Assembly (NCBI GenBank): GCA_958510875.1
Contig: OY294070.1
Location: 6,076,001 to 6,140,000, forward strand
Source of the DNA: Endomychus coccineus
Lineage: Eukaryota > Arthropoda > Insecta > Coleoptera > Endomychidae
Length of the DNA stretch: 64,000 nt
Direction: 5' to 3'
Part shown: positions 1 through 12,011 of the stretch, piece by piece
Layout: every line of letters begins with the position of its first letter
Numbering within the stretch: position 1 is the stretch's first letter
The notes under the pieces: model-generated
The model's input: only the letters and a program-made list of their open reading frames with translations
Databases searched by the model: none
What the model was told of the DNA's origin: nothing
Position numbers and translations under genes: made by a program

Positions 1-300
1 GAAAAACCTTAACAGGGCTCACGATTGGCCATGCGCCAGTAAAGAGACACCTCAACAAGATGGGCTGTACAATGGCTACTTGACATGCAGATTTTGCGGT
101 AAGGATACAGAAACAGTCTTGTACAAACTTGTACAAGGTACAAAAGTACTGGAGTGGGTACTGTGATCAAACAATATAGGCAAGATCCAATGGGCCAGCA
201 GACCTAAGTGTCACCGGTGGCAAGAGCCAGACTCTCATAGTATACTAAGAGATTCAAGGATCATAACCTTGCATAAAGGGTTTACTTCAGCTCCGCAAAC
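1..300 (+). mobile_element. 3' end of a decayed non-LTR retrotransposon
   Basis: Read on the plus strand with one frameshift near base 100, bases 5-150 give LTGLTIGHAPVKRHLNKMG followed by LTCRFCGKDTETV. This combination, a leucine/glycine-rich stretch followed by C-x2-C and a downstream TETV-type motif, is typical of the C-terminal tail of non-LTR retrotransposon polyproteins of the Jockey/R1 type. Stops and the frameshift show that it is dead. Homology between the two acyl-CoA dehydrogenase copies starts right after it, near base 300. The fragment therefore either marks the left breakpoint of the duplication or is an insertion in intron 5 of the left copy. Confidence 0.6.
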
Positions 301-948
301 TAAATAAAAACCTTGAACATCGCGATGAGATTGATTTCTGAACCTGACTAAAAAAATATGATATTTTGAATTATAATAACTTTATTCAAAAATCCATAAG
401 CAAAAGTTCTAGTTTTATAGAAAAAATAAATAAATAATATTTTAAATATTAAAATTTTTTGCAAAAGATAAAATTATATTCATCTAAATGTGGCTTGTAG
501 AATAGGTGGACCACTTTAAAGTGGTTTCAATTTGATTCTATAATCAGTCATATCAATTCATTCAATTCAATTTCCTGAAGCTTATAATTGTATTAGAGTT
601 TGAAGATTTAACTTTGCCAATAATGCCACCTTTTTCATCATGGTCTAAATCTCTAGTAGACTATGGTTTAACTAAGGTGCATAGATAATGATGATGTCAT
701 TTACTCCAAAATTTCTTTACTGGTGGCAGTTATAAATTTAATTTGCTAATGAATAGTGTATTTTTATTATCTCATATAAATTCTATATTTTCAGAATATT
801 TTATTTAGCAGCTGATTTTATAAAAATTATTCTGTAGATTCTTAGATTAAAATGAAATTTACTGATTCTTTTAATTGTCAATACATTTTTATAACGTTTT
901 AAATATACATTTTATCAATGTTTCATCATTCATTTGAAAAACAGTTAC

Positions 949-3158
949 CTTGAATCCAGATCCCGGAGATCCCAATATATTTTCTTTCGGTACTTTGCAA
1001 TCTTCAAATATCAATGAACATGTTGAAGATGATCGAATTCCTAGTTTATCTTCTTTTTTTCCCAATTGTAAACCTTTTATAGGTTTTGGAACTATCACAG
1101 CCGAAATACCTAGAAAAAAATTACTAAATTTGTTTGTTTTAGTCAGAGAGAACTCATAAATAAAAACATTGTACAAATGAACCGAATTGCCTGAGTTTTA
1201 TATCAAATAATAGCAATAATTCAATTGTAATTTTGATAATTCTGATTTTGAACATCAAAACTAATAATTACAAACGTTAATACCATAAACAAAATAGTAG
1301 ATTTAACTACAGTAGGGACCAAAAGTAACTCCATATGGGAAAAATATTTTTCTACCAATTCTTGATTACCTTTATGCTTCATCTCCTTATTTGTTGTTAC
1401 CAGTACAACACCAGCTGTACTTTCATACCCATTTGTTATCCACGATTTGGTACCATTTATAACAAGGTCAGAACCACTTTCCTTGCCTGTAGTTGAAGCT
1501 GCCCCAGCATCTGACCCATTGCCTGGCTCCGAAAGAGCAAAACAACCAACCTATAAAACAATCCATTATTTTTTTACTGCCCAGATTGTTTTGTAAGATT
1601 TAAACTCACTCTATCTCCATTCACAAATGGACGAACATACTTTTCTTTTTGTTCTCTTGTACCATATTTATCTATAGCCCCCAGATATAGAGAATTATGG
1701 GCAGACATGGTGCAACCAGTGGCTGCACATCTGCAAAACAAAACCACATTTGAAATGCATTAGAGAAGCTGAGCAATCTGCAATTTTAATTTAGAAACTT
1801 CCTATTTTATTCTTATTATAATAAATATTAATAATTAATAAAATTTAAAAAAATTAATACCGGTATATCAAAAATTATCTTGGTCAAGGGTGGTTGTGGA
1901 ATGTAAAACGAAATGTTAACTTTGAACCTTTTACAAGGTCGCAATAGCCACAAACGGGGTCGAAAACTGCGTAGCTCGCGAGTTAGAAAAATGCAAATCT
2001 TCGGAACATAGAACGTCTTTACGAGGACTTTTCGCATGCGGTTTTCGCTCCATGTCGTTAGTTTATGAACGGGGCCAACTAAATAGCATAGTCTCGGGCC
2101 CCAAAATGTCGATTAAATAGGAAAATTTAATTAAAATAGAAACAGGTACTCTCAGGACTCAGCTACGCGCGTCTAACGTGCGACGTACCAAAAGGAATTT
2201 TCTAGCTACTAAAATATACCCAAAAACGGTTAAAAGCTAGCGGCTTATAGCCGAAAACACTTTATTACAACTGGCGCAGGCCGCACGGGGCATAAAACGG
2301 CCCCGAATTAACAAGATCGAGGTAAAAAGTATAACTGACGCGTAGCGAGCTCCTCGAGGCATATGTCAAAATGATTACGTTCGTAGCTAATTACATAGGA
2401 CGTCTGGCGTTCATGCAATTGTGTTTTTATACAATTCGAACCTTCTAATTTCGATAATCCACGTGAAAATTCCGGAGTCTAAAGCGCTAGAGACTTCTGA
2501 GTGTTATAACATTCGTATAAAATTGCGAAATTTCTCACTTTTAGAAACTTCAAATTAATTAATTTGACACAAGTTTTGATAACGTAAAGTAAGACACGTT
2601 TTAGATTCCTCAACCACCCTTGACCAAGATAATTTTTGATATCCCGGTACTTTTAATTTTTCAAACCTGTTGTTAAATATGATGAAAGTGAATTTCAACA
2701 AAATTTGTATTTCAGTTAGGTTTAAAAACAAAATGCATTGCTAATTTTGAACAACACGAAATAAACTTGAGAAACAAACCCCCTAGATATTTCTTCCATA
2801 CTTATAGCATATGCTAAATAATCTAAGCCTGTGCCTCCAAACTCCTCTGATACAGTGATGCCCATGAGACCTAATTCCCCCATTTTCTTGATTTGTTCTT
2901 TAGGATATAATTGTTCCCTATCTAATTTAGCAGCAATGGGTTTCAATTCATTTTCAGCAAAATCTCTGCAGGTTTTTTGAAGCATTTGATGTGTCTCCGA
3001 TAAGGCAGATAAAGATGCTATTCCTCTACATTTTATAAAATCTAGAAATTTCAAACAAAAAGTGAAATTTGAAGTCAATAAAATTAAATAAACTCATTTA
3101 GCATTAAACTTAATTGTTACTTACTCATTTTCTTAGCTAGTCTAACATAAAGAGCCAT
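949..3158 (-). CDS. ACADS: Short-chain acyl-CoA dehydrogenase, left paralogue (exons 1-5 only)
   Basis: Five minus-strand exons are seen: 3125-3158, 2780-3023, 1610-1730, 1370-1550 and 949-1109. Each has the same length as its partner in the complete copy (34, 244, 121, 181, 161 nt), and all keep GT/AG junctions and an open frame of 247 codons. It begins [11 protein letters not shown], a basic N terminus suited to mitochondrial import, and retains the first acyl-CoA dehydrogenase signature ([13 protein letters not shown]). The last two exons, which carry the catalytic glutamate and second signature, are not in the window. A retrotransposon fragment occupies the place where intron 5 should continue. 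Amino-acid differences from the right copy are mostly mild (P to A, E to D, A to S). It is either a 3'-truncated duplicate or a working gene continuing to the left; the lack of any stop or frameshift is against long decay. Confidence 0.85.
1860..2647. mobile_element. Non-coding TA-flanked inverted-repeat element, copy 1
   Basis: Both ends read CCGG(G/T)ATATCAAAAATTATC inward, followed by TTGGTCAAGGGTGGTTG, with TA on either side (1858-1859 and 2648-2649). It sits in intron 2 of the left dehydrogenase copy. The right copy has uninterrupted sequence at the matching place near 11155, so this is an insertion. No open frame resembles a transposase, and the interior is richer in G+C than the flanks. 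A second copy is at 33286-34197. TA duplication and end length suggest the Tc1/mariner superfamily, but this is inference. Confidence 0.8.
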
Positions 3159-3659
3159 TATACCAAATTTATTTCTAACACCTTCTGCACTTTGTTCCTT
3201 AATCCTTGTTTTCACTTGATAGATAAAACCTATTTACTTTCAAAGATAATAATCTGGTGCGAGGGAAATTGTATTTGATGCTTGGCTTCTGAAACTTGTT
3301 GAACTATCAATTAAATACTTTGACCAAATATCAGAGAATTAGTTCTTTTTAGAATAATTGATCTCATCTGATATATAATGTATTCTATTTACATTTATTG
3401 ATGATAGTAACGGAGGCCATGGAGGTTAATGCATGGATTAGATATTATATAAAATGGGGTCATGGTCAATAAGATTATTTAATATTAACAATATTTTCTA
3501 TGCTGAAAAAGAGTTCATAATGTCAATACACTATAAACACTATAAATATTTTTCAAACTTTTTATTTTCGATTTCAAAAATGGCTTCTAGGGGGTTTTAT
3601 TGGTCGCTGATCACACTTGATCACACTAACAAAGGTTAGCTATGCAGAATAAAAAAATT

Positions 3660-6262
3660 AATGAGTTTTTCATTTTTCCGGCCTCTTGATAAATAATTTT
3701 CCGCACAACTGACCTCAGATTCGTAATCAGTGACCCGAAAAACCTAGAAGACATTCTTGAAGGCAAAATAGACAACGTTTGGGAAAATAGCCAAATTTCT
3801 CCGATTTTCCGGTCTCTGGTTGAGTTTTCCGTGTAACCGACTTCGGATTCGTGATCAGCGACCCGAAAAACCTAGAAGACATGCTTGAAGGCAAAAAGAT
3901 TTGGAAAAATAACTGGAAAATAGCCAAATTTCTCCGATTTTCCGGTCTCCGGTTGAGTTTTCCGGGTAACCAACCTCGAATTCGTGATCAGCGACCCGAA
4001 AAACCTAGAAGACATGCTTGAAGGCAGAAAGATTTGGAAAAATAACTGGAAAATAGCCAAATTTCTCCGATTTTCCGGTCTCCGGTTGAGTTTTCCGGGT
4101 AAACAACCTCGAATTCGTGATCAGCGACCCGAAAAACCTAGAAGACATGCTTGAAGGCAAAAAGATTTGGGAAAATAATTGGAAAATAGCCAAATTTCTC
4201 CGATTTTCCGGTCTCCGGTTGAGTTTTCCGGGTAACCAACCTCGAATTCGTGATCAGCGACCCGAAAAACCTAGAAGACATGCTTGAAGGCAGAAAGATT
4301 TGGAAAAATAACTGGAAAATAGCCAAATTTCTCCGATTTTCCGGTCTCCGGTTGAGTTTTCCGGGTAACCAACCTCGAATTCGTGATCAGCGACCCGAAA
4401 AACCTAGAAGACATGCTTGAAGGCAAAAAGATTTGGGAAAATAACTGGAAAATAGCCAAATTTCTCCGATTTTCCGGTCTCCGGTTGAGTTTTCCGGGTA
4501 ACCAACCTCGAATTCGTGATCAGCGACCCGAAAAACCTAGAAGACATGCTTGAAGGCAAAAAGATTTGGGAAAATAACTGGAAAATAGCCAAATTTCTCC
4601 GATTTTCCGGTCTCCGGTTGAGTTTTCCGGGTAACCAACCTCGAATTCGTGATCAGCGACCCGAAAAACCTAGAAGACATGCTTGAAGGCAGAAAGTTTT
4701 GGGAAAATGATTGGAAAATAGCCAAATTTCTCCGATTTTCCGGTCTCCGGTTGAGTTTTCCGGGTAACCAACCTCGAATTCGTGATCAGCGACCCGAAAA
4801 ACCTAGAAGACATGCTTGAAGGCAAAAAGATTTGGGAAAATAACTGGAAAATAGCCAAATTTCTCCGATTTTCCGGTCTCCGGTTGAGTTTTCCGGGTAA
4901 CCAACCTCGAATTCGTGATCAGCGACCCGAAAAACCTAGAAGACATGATTGAAGGCAAAAAGATTTGGGAAAATAACTGGAAAATAGCCAAATTTCTCCG
5001 ATTTTCCGGTCTCCGGTTGAGTTTTCCGGGTAACCAACCTCGAATTCGTGATCAGCGACCCGAAAAACCTAGAAGACATGATTGAAGGCAAAAAGATTTG
5101 GGAAAATAACTGGAAAATAGCCAAATTTCTCCGATTTTCCGGTCTCCGGTTGAGTTTTCCGGGTAACCAACCTCGAATTCGTGATCAGCGACCCGAAAAA
5201 CCTAGAAGACATGCTTGAAGGCAAAAATATTTGGAAAAATAACTGGAAAATAGCCAAATTTCTCCGATTTTCCGGTCTCCGGTTGAGTTTTCCGGGTAAC
5301 CAACCTCGAATTCGTGATCAGCGACCCGAAAAACCTAGAAGACATGCTTGAAGGCAAAAAGTTTTGGGAAAATAACTGGAAAATAGCCAAATTTCTCCGA
5401 TTTTCCGGTCTCCGGTTGAGTTTTCCGGGTAACCAACCTCGAATTCGTGATCAGCGACCCGAAAAACCTAGAAGACATGCTTAAAGGCAAAAAGATTTGG
5501 GAAAATAACTGGAAAATAGCCAAATTTCTCCGATTTTCCGGTCTCCGGTTGAGTTTTCCGTGTAACCGACCTCGGATTCGTGATCAGCGACCCGAAAAAC
5601 CTAGAAGACATGCTTGAAGGCAAAAAGATTTGGGAAAATAACTGGAAAATAGCCAAATTTCTCCGATTTTCCGGTCTCCGGTTGAGTTTTCCGGGTAACC
5701 AACCTCGAATTCGTGATCAGCGACCCGAAAAACCTAGAAGACATGATTGAAGGCAAAAAGATTTGGGAAAATAACTGGAAAATAGCCAAATTTCTCCGAT
5801 TTTCCGGTCTCCGGTTGAGTTTTCCGGGTAACCAACCTCGAATTCGTGATCAGCGACCCGAAAAACCTAGAAGACATGCTTAAAGGCAAAAAGATTTGGG
5901 AAAATAACTGGAAAATAGCCAAATTTCTCCGATTTTCCGGTCTCCGGTTGAGTTTTCCGTGTAACCGACCTCGGATTCGTGATCAGCGACCCGAAAAACC
6001 TAGAAGACATGCTTGAAGGCAAAAAGATTTGGGAAAATAACTGGAAAATAGCCAAATTTCTCCGATTTTCCGGTCTCCGGTTGAGTTTTCCGGGTAACCA
6101 ACCTCGAATTCGTGATCAGCGACCCGAAAAACCTAGAAGACATGATTGAAGGCAAAAAGATTTGGGAAAATAACTGGAAAATAGCCAAATTTCTCCGATT
6201 TTCCGGTCTCCGGTTGAATTTTACGGGAAATCGACCTCGGATTCGTGATCAGCGACCCAAAT
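3660..6262. repeat. 133-bp satellite array, 19 units
   Basis: The motif CCTAGAAGACAT recurs at 3743, 3871, 4004 and then every 133 bp to about 6132. The first unit is 128 bp and divergent; the rest differ by only a few bases. Each unit contains CTCCGATTTTCCGGTCTCCG and TTCGTGATCAGCGACCCG. At the right end three variant units repeat as a block of 399 bp (variant bases at about 5480, 5560 and 5740 recur at about 5880, 5958 and 6140), so the array has started to amplify as trimers. The unit length is not a multiple of three, so the overlapping 62-codon minus-strand frames are by-products of the repeat, not genes. Confidence 0.97.
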
Positions 6263-6507
6263 AAAACCCTTGATACCATTTTGTGAGCTTAATTTTAATT
6301 TTTTTTATAAATCGTATAACGCCTAATATTGGAGGGGTAGAAATGGGCCAATTTTGACGTTCTGGGGGCTAAGGGAGGGCGAGGGCATATCGTTTATCGT
6401 ATCACGAATTACCTTTGGAGTCCATAAAACATCATGCAAAATTTATTTATTCGGCCTTTTTCCCCAGCTTACAGCGTAGATTAAATAAACATTTCAAGTA
6501 TAACAAG
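6263..6507. other. Satellite flank, no gene
   Basis: The sequence continues the satellite theme briefly (GTGATCAGCGACCC, then GGGGTAGAAATGGGCCAATTTTGAC) and then becomes unique AT-rich DNA. No coding frame or signal is supported. Confidence 0.5.
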
Positions 6508-6791
6508 TACAATAGGGTTAATGAGATTACAACTGAGAATAAGGGAAGGGCATCATCGGAAATTCCGAAATAGGTAGATCCCGAGAAAGTACAGTGTGAA
6601 TTAAGATACAATTAGTGCATTAAGATAATTATTATCTAATATTCGAAGAATAATTCTTAAAATATTAAATAATAATTATCCTAATGCACAAATTGTCTTA
6701 ATTCACTCTGTACGTTCCCGGGGATCTACCCGTTTCGGAATTTCCGATGATTCCTTTATTCGTAATTGTAATTTCATTAGCCCTATTAGTG
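6508..6791. mobile_element. Hairpin MITE
   Basis: Two arms of about 130-140 bp are near-perfect inverted copies. Left-arm blocks such as CATCGGAAATTCCGAAA and GTGAATTAAGA have reverse complements in the right arm, around a short AT-rich centre near 6655. The outer ends are AATAGGGTTAATGA and TTAGCCCTATT. It has no coding capacity. It is a miniature inverted-repeat element about 1 kb from the satellite's right end, near the 3' end of the complete dehydrogenase gene. Confidence 0.8.
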
Positions 6792-7057
6792 ATAAAAGTT
6801 ATGTTGTTCTATGGGGAAAGATAAGATAGAGTTGATAAAATTGTTAAGATAATAGTTTCTAATATTAAAATATAGTTTCCAATGAATTTGTTAATAACTA
6901 AGACCTCTATATGGTGATATAAATAGGAGAATAGGTATAATAAAAAGACACTTGATTATAAAATGATATTATTTCAAAAGGCACCTTCAAATATTGTACA
7001 TAACGTAATTAAAATATGAATATAAGAATATACACTGTATTAAAATAGATGGTTTAA

Positions 7058-10000
7058 TTAGAGACCCCATTCTCTGATAAGATTCCCGCAAATAACCAGC
7101 TTTTGTATTTCTGATGTTCCTTCATAAATTTCCGTGATACGAGCGTCTCGATAATATCTTTCAGCTGGCATATCAGAAACGTATCTAGAAACGAAATTTA
7201 TAATGACTTCGTTGAGGTTCAAATAGGAATAAAGACTTGTAGAGCAGTTTTAACATATTGATCTAAAAGTATCTAATATTTTGTATTAGAAAACGGTAAC
7301 TGCGGAATAATAATATCGTATTTAAGCTGGAAATTAATTTTCCATATCTTTATCTAAACCTTCCAGGTGTAGAATCAGTTTTATTTTAATAATCAATCTA
7401 GTAAACTATTGAAAAAAATCAAGTATTTTGTAGCAATCTGACAATACGTCAATTCTTTCTTAGAGCAAACAGTGCATAAGTCAGATTGACTGCTTTGTTA
7501 TATGGATCAGAATTACTTTGAGACAAATGTTTTTTGAACAATATGAAGATATCACAATGAGAAACAATATTTGTGACTTTTTTCATTTTTGAACTTTGAA
7601 TATTTGATTAAATGAAATGAATTCCCTACAAAGGGCAATAAGACATTGTGTGACCTAATAGATAATAGCGAAAAGCTGCATGGCCCATTGACTGAGACTT
7701 GTGGAACTCCAATTGTAATAGGCCCAATAAAGATTTCATTACACCGTTTTGGCTGGAATTTGGGCATGTTTTCCATTGTTTAACAGTAGATTATCAATAA
7801 TTATTCCGAAAAATTATATTAAATATAAAATTAGTCTATTGTAATTGTATTGCTTTCGTTGTGTTTGACAAAATATAGGCACAATATTTAATTAAAATAT
7901 ATTAAAAACGCAACCATTATAAACTCAATGTAATTGACAAGAAAATATGAATATTGACCAAAACAAATTCAGGAATTTTTGTTTGATTTGATGGTAAACT
8001 CATGAAGATCTAAATCTGAATTTCCACAAGCTTTGACTAACCAAAGAGTGGAGAAATTAAAATTAAGGGCGATTTGAAAGATTCAAGAGCATGAAAAAAA
8101 CTTACCCCATTCCACCTAATATTTGTATGCATTGATGACTGACAGCTGTGGCAGCTTCACTTGCAGCTAATTTCGCCATTGCCGCCTCTTTCACGAATGG
8201 TTTATTGTTATCTTTGAGCCAAGCTGCTCTCCACGTTAGCAACCTAGCAGATTCGACTTGCAGCGCCATTTCCGCGAGCTTATTTTGTATAGTTTGCAAT
8301 TTCAATAGCGATTTTCCAAATGCCATTCTCTTGGAAGCGTAATCCGCGGCTAATTCGAGAGACGCCTGGGCAATACCTAGAGCTTGGCTAGCGATGCCAA
8401 TCCTGCCGCCATCTAAAGTCGCCATTGCAATCTACAACGAATTAGTAGAATGTCAATGAGATTAGACATTTTCAGGATTTTTCAAGTTTATTTTTTTATA
8501 TTTTGTTCCGGTGTAACATTTTTTATTTATCAAACTTTGCTTCACTAAAGTTAGTTTTTTGATAACTAAGTTTAGGTTATTAAAAACCTATCGAGTCCCA
8601 TTCTTTTTTCTTAACAGTATTTTTTTTCTCTACTAGAGACCATCTCACCTACTATTTTTCTGTATCAAAATAAATCAAACCTAAAGATCCTGAAGAAAGA
8701 CAATTAACCCTTTAACATCTCGATGAGATGAGTTCCCAACTTGGCTTAAAAAAGATATTTTAAATTATAATTACTTTATTCCAAAATCCACAAAACAAAA
8801 ATTTTAGTGTTATTAAATGTTTTTTAATGAACATATGAATTATGTTGTAAAGATTGTTTCAGGTTTTAATATTCAGCAATTTAAAGATTTAACTTATTGC
8901 AGAAGATTAAATTACATTCAACTAAATGTGGATGGCTTGTAGGAAAGACGGATATTTTTTATTACATTAAAGTACCTATGTGGATTTAACTTGCAAAAAT
9001 TTCAAGAGAATACCCGGTGATTCCAAATACCGTACGGTATTTGAAGTCACAAACCATAAACTAGTGGCAAATGATTTCACAAAAATTATTCTGTAGATTT
9101 TTATATTAAAATATAATTTACTGATTATTTTAATTGTCAATATATTTTTATCAAGTTCTAAATATACGTTTTATCAACATTTCATCAATCAATTAAAAAA
9201 CAGTTACCTTGAATCCAGATCCTGGAGATCCCAATATATTTTCTTTTGGTACTTTGCAATCTTCAAATATCAATGAACATGTTGAAGATGCTCGAATTCC
9301 TAATTTATCTTCTTTTTTCCCTAATTCTAAACCGTTTATAGGTTTTGGAACAATCACAGCCGAAATACCTATAAAAAAAATTATTCAATTTGTTTGTTTT
9401 AATGAGAGTGAACTTGATTAAAACACAAATGAAACAAATTGCCTGGGTTTTATATCCAAATAATGATAATAATCCAAGTCCGCAGAATAACAGAAAAAAT
9501 CACAGCATAAATTCAACTGTAATTTTGATAATTCTGATTTTGGATATCAAAACTAGGCTCGGAATTGTATTTGAATTATTCAAATATTCAAGTATTTGAA
9601 TATCCATAATTCAAATATTTTGGAAAAAATATTATTTGATATTCAAATATTCAGATATACAAATATCTAAATCTTCAAATATTCAAATATCCAAATATCT
9701 GAATATTCGAATATCCAAATATCTGAATATTCGAATATCCAAATATCTGGATGATCAAAAATTTAAGGATCTGTGGTTTTCATATTCGGGGCAAGGATGA
9801 AAATCAAAGAATCAGATAGTCTTCTGAAATAGAAATCAGAGAAAATCCACAAAAAAAACTGCTTTGGATATTTTATTTCCAAACGAGTACCAAGAAACAT
9901 CAAATCAGTGAAATTATTCTACACAAAAAAAATTGTTGTCCTTTGCAGTGGTCGAGAAATAATGAAGGTAAGTATCAAATGTTATCAAAATATGTGAAGC

Positions 10001-12011
10001 GGTATCTTTCAATACCAGCCAAATCAGTTCCGCCTGAGGAAGCATTTTCGAGAGCTGATAATTTAGTTTTAGCTAAACGATCTTGCTTAAAGCCTGATTA
10101 CGTAAAAAAAAATTGTTTTTTGAGTGAAAATTACCTACTGATTGTTGGCATCTATAAAAATATGAATATCCGGATATCGAAATAGTTAGACATATTTTCA
10201 ATTTATCAAATATTAGAATATCTGAGTATTCGCATATCCAGATATCTGAATATCCAAATTATCCAAATATTTGGATATTCAGATATTTAAATATTTGGAT
10301 ATTCAGATATTCAAATATTTGGATATTCAGATATTCAAATATTTGGATATTCAGATATTCAAATATTTGGATATTCAGATATTCAAATATTTGGATATTC
10401 AGATATTCAAATATTTGGATATTCAGATAATCAAATATTTGGATATTCAGATATTCAAATATTTGGATATTCAAATATTTGAATATTCAAATAGGATTAA
10501 AAACAAATATTTGAATACTTGGATACGAAAAATTCTGACCCCTAATCAAAACTAATAATTACAAACGTTAAGACCATAAACAAAATAGTAGATTTATCTA
10601 CAGTAGGGACCAAAAGTAACTCTATATGGGAAAAAATAGTTTTCTATCAATTCTTGATTACCTTTATGTTTCATCTCCTTATCTGTTGTTACCAGTACAA
10701 CACTAGCTGTACTTTCATACCCATTCGTTATCCACGATTTGGTACCATTTATAACAAGGTCAGAACCATTTTCCTTAGCTGTAGTTGAAGCAGCTCCGGC
10801 ATCTGATCCATTGCCTGGTTCCGATAGAGCGAAACAACCAATCTATAAAACAATTCATTATTTTTTTACTTCTCAGATTGTTTTATAGGATTTAAACTCA
10901 CTTTATCTCCGTTCACAAATGGACGGACATACTTTTCTTTTTGTTCTCTTGTACCATATTTCTCTATAGGCCCCAAATATAGAGAATTATGGGCAGACAT
11001 GATGACACTAGTGCCTGCACATCTGCAAAACAAAACCACAATCCTTCATTTGAAATCCATTACAAGCTAAGCAATCTGCAAATTTACAAATATAGCAGTC
11101 CCATTTTACAACTTCCTGTTTTATTCTTATTATAATAAATGTCGATCATTAATACAAAAACAAAATTCAAATACTCCTAATTTGTCAAACCTGTTTTATA
11201 CTTAATTGATTTTTAAATATGAACTAAGTGAATTTTATCAAAATGTATACTTTAGTTAGGTTTAAAAAACAATATGCAACATTTTTTAAATTAATTTATC
11301 AAGAAATTAATGTAGCTGATTTTATTCATGTGATGTTAAAAATTAAATATATTATATTAATCTATTTATTGCTTTCCAAACATATGATAGCCCTAAACAA
11401 ATATAAAACCATTTAATTATTCTAGATTCTATAAAATTGCTTAATCATATACTATCAAATAGCAAACAAAGATTAGGATAATATAACTCAAACATATACA
11501 TTTTCCCCTTTTAATTCAATTTGATTTTGTTCACTTTTATGATCGTTTATTTAAATTTGAATCAAATTTAACACTTAATAATATGTTAGTTTGTGAATAG
11601 CAAGAAATAAACTTGAGAAACAAACCCTCTAGATATTTCTTCCATACTTATAGCATATGCTAAATAATCTAAGCCTGTGCCACCAAATTCCTCTGATACA
11701 GTGATGCCCATGAGACCTAATTCCCCCATTTTCTTGATTTGTTCTTCAGGATATAAATGTTCCCTATCTAATTTACCAGCAATGGGTTTCAGTTCGTTTT
11801 CAGCAAAATCTCTGCAGGTTTTTTGAAGCATTTGATGTGTCTCCGATAAGGCAGATAAAGATGCTATTCCTCTACATTTTATAAAATCTAGAAATTTCGA
11901 ACAAAAAGTAAATTTTGAAGTCAATAAAATTAAATATTTCACAATGAATAAACTCATTAGATTTAATTGTTACTTACTTAATTTCTTAGCTATTCTAACA
12001 TAAAGAGCCAT
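7058..12011 (-). CDS. ACADS: Short-chain specific acyl-CoA dehydrogenase, mitochondrial
   Basis: The enzyme oxidises short-chain acyl-CoA (C4-C6) to trans-2-enoyl-CoA with FAD in the mitochondrial matrix, passing electrons to ETF. Seven exons join cleanly: 11978-12011, 11626-11869, 10902-11022, 10662-10842, 9208-9368, 8106-8431 and 7058-7184, totalling 1194 nt (397 residues; mammalian enzymes are about 412). The start [11 protein letters not shown] gives a basic, acid-free presequence. Signature 1 is [13 protein letters not shown]. Signature 2 ([20 protein letters not shown]) spans the last intron. [11 protein letters not shown] near the end carries the expected catalytic glutamate and is followed by LIREWGL and stop. 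Intron 4 contains a hAT insertion. Every junction has GT donor and AG acceptor, and phases match, so I take it as functional. The partial paralogue lies downstream on the same strand. Confidence 0.96.
9943..10185 (+). pseudogene. hAT transposase C-terminal dimerisation domain fragment
   Basis: The 80-codon frame contains [33 protein letters not shown] and [13 protein letters not shown]. These match the order of motifs in the hAT C-terminal dimerisation domain: YP-L--A--YL-IPATS, then S-E--FS-AG-I, then R--L-P--V. The N-terminal BED finger and the catalytic RNase-H core are absent, so the fragment cannot mobilise anything by itself. Confidence 0.8.
10250..10500. repeat. 24-bp minisatellite
   Basis: A 24-bp unit containing ATTTGGATATTCAGATATTC is repeated about eight to nine times with few changes. 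It lies inside the right subterminal part of the hAT element. Because 24 is divisible by three and the unit is partly palindromic, open frames run through it on both strands. They are artefacts. Confidence 0.93.

Larger units (their letters stand above)
300..3560. repeat. Left copy of a 3.3-kb tandem gene duplication
   Basis: This segment aligns collinearly with about 8700-12400, in exons, introns and 5' flank alike. The left end starts at the shared TCGCGATGAGA/TCTCGATGAGA block (306 versus 8719). The right end fades after the shared TTCTATGCTG block (about 3497 and 12321). Insertions specific to one copy interrupt the alignment: a TA-flanked element at 1860-2647 in this copy, and a hAT element at 9554-10544 in the other. 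Confidence 0.85.
9554..10544. mobile_element. hAT-family element, non-autonomous or decayed
   Basis: The element begins TAGGCTCGGAATT and ends with the imperfect inverse (AATTCTGACCCCTA). It is flanked by the 8-bp duplication ATCAAAAC at 9546-9553 and 10545-10552. The left dehydrogenase paralogue has a single ATCAAAAC at the matching intron position (about 1253-1260), so the empty site is visible. Eight-bp duplications and a hAT dimerisation domain inside (9943-10185) agree on the superfamily. Short ATATTC/ATTTGAA repeats fill both subterminal regions. Confidence 0.93.

Noticed and set aside
3727..6188. A row of near-identical 62-codon minus-strand frames
   Set aside because: They overlap, change frame every 133 bp and follow the satellite period exactly. 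They are a by-product of the repeat.
3660..6262. CRISPR-like array
   Set aside because: Units are contiguous with no unique spacers, in a eukaryotic genome.
7552..7776. 74-codon minus-strand frame in ACADS intron 6
   Set aside because: Intronic, with no domain. The flanking exons splice across it in phase.
10259..10555. Frames on both strands encoding an eight-residue repeat
   Set aside because: The 24-bp minisatellite produces open frames on both strands because its period is a multiple of three. No start context or domain supports expression.
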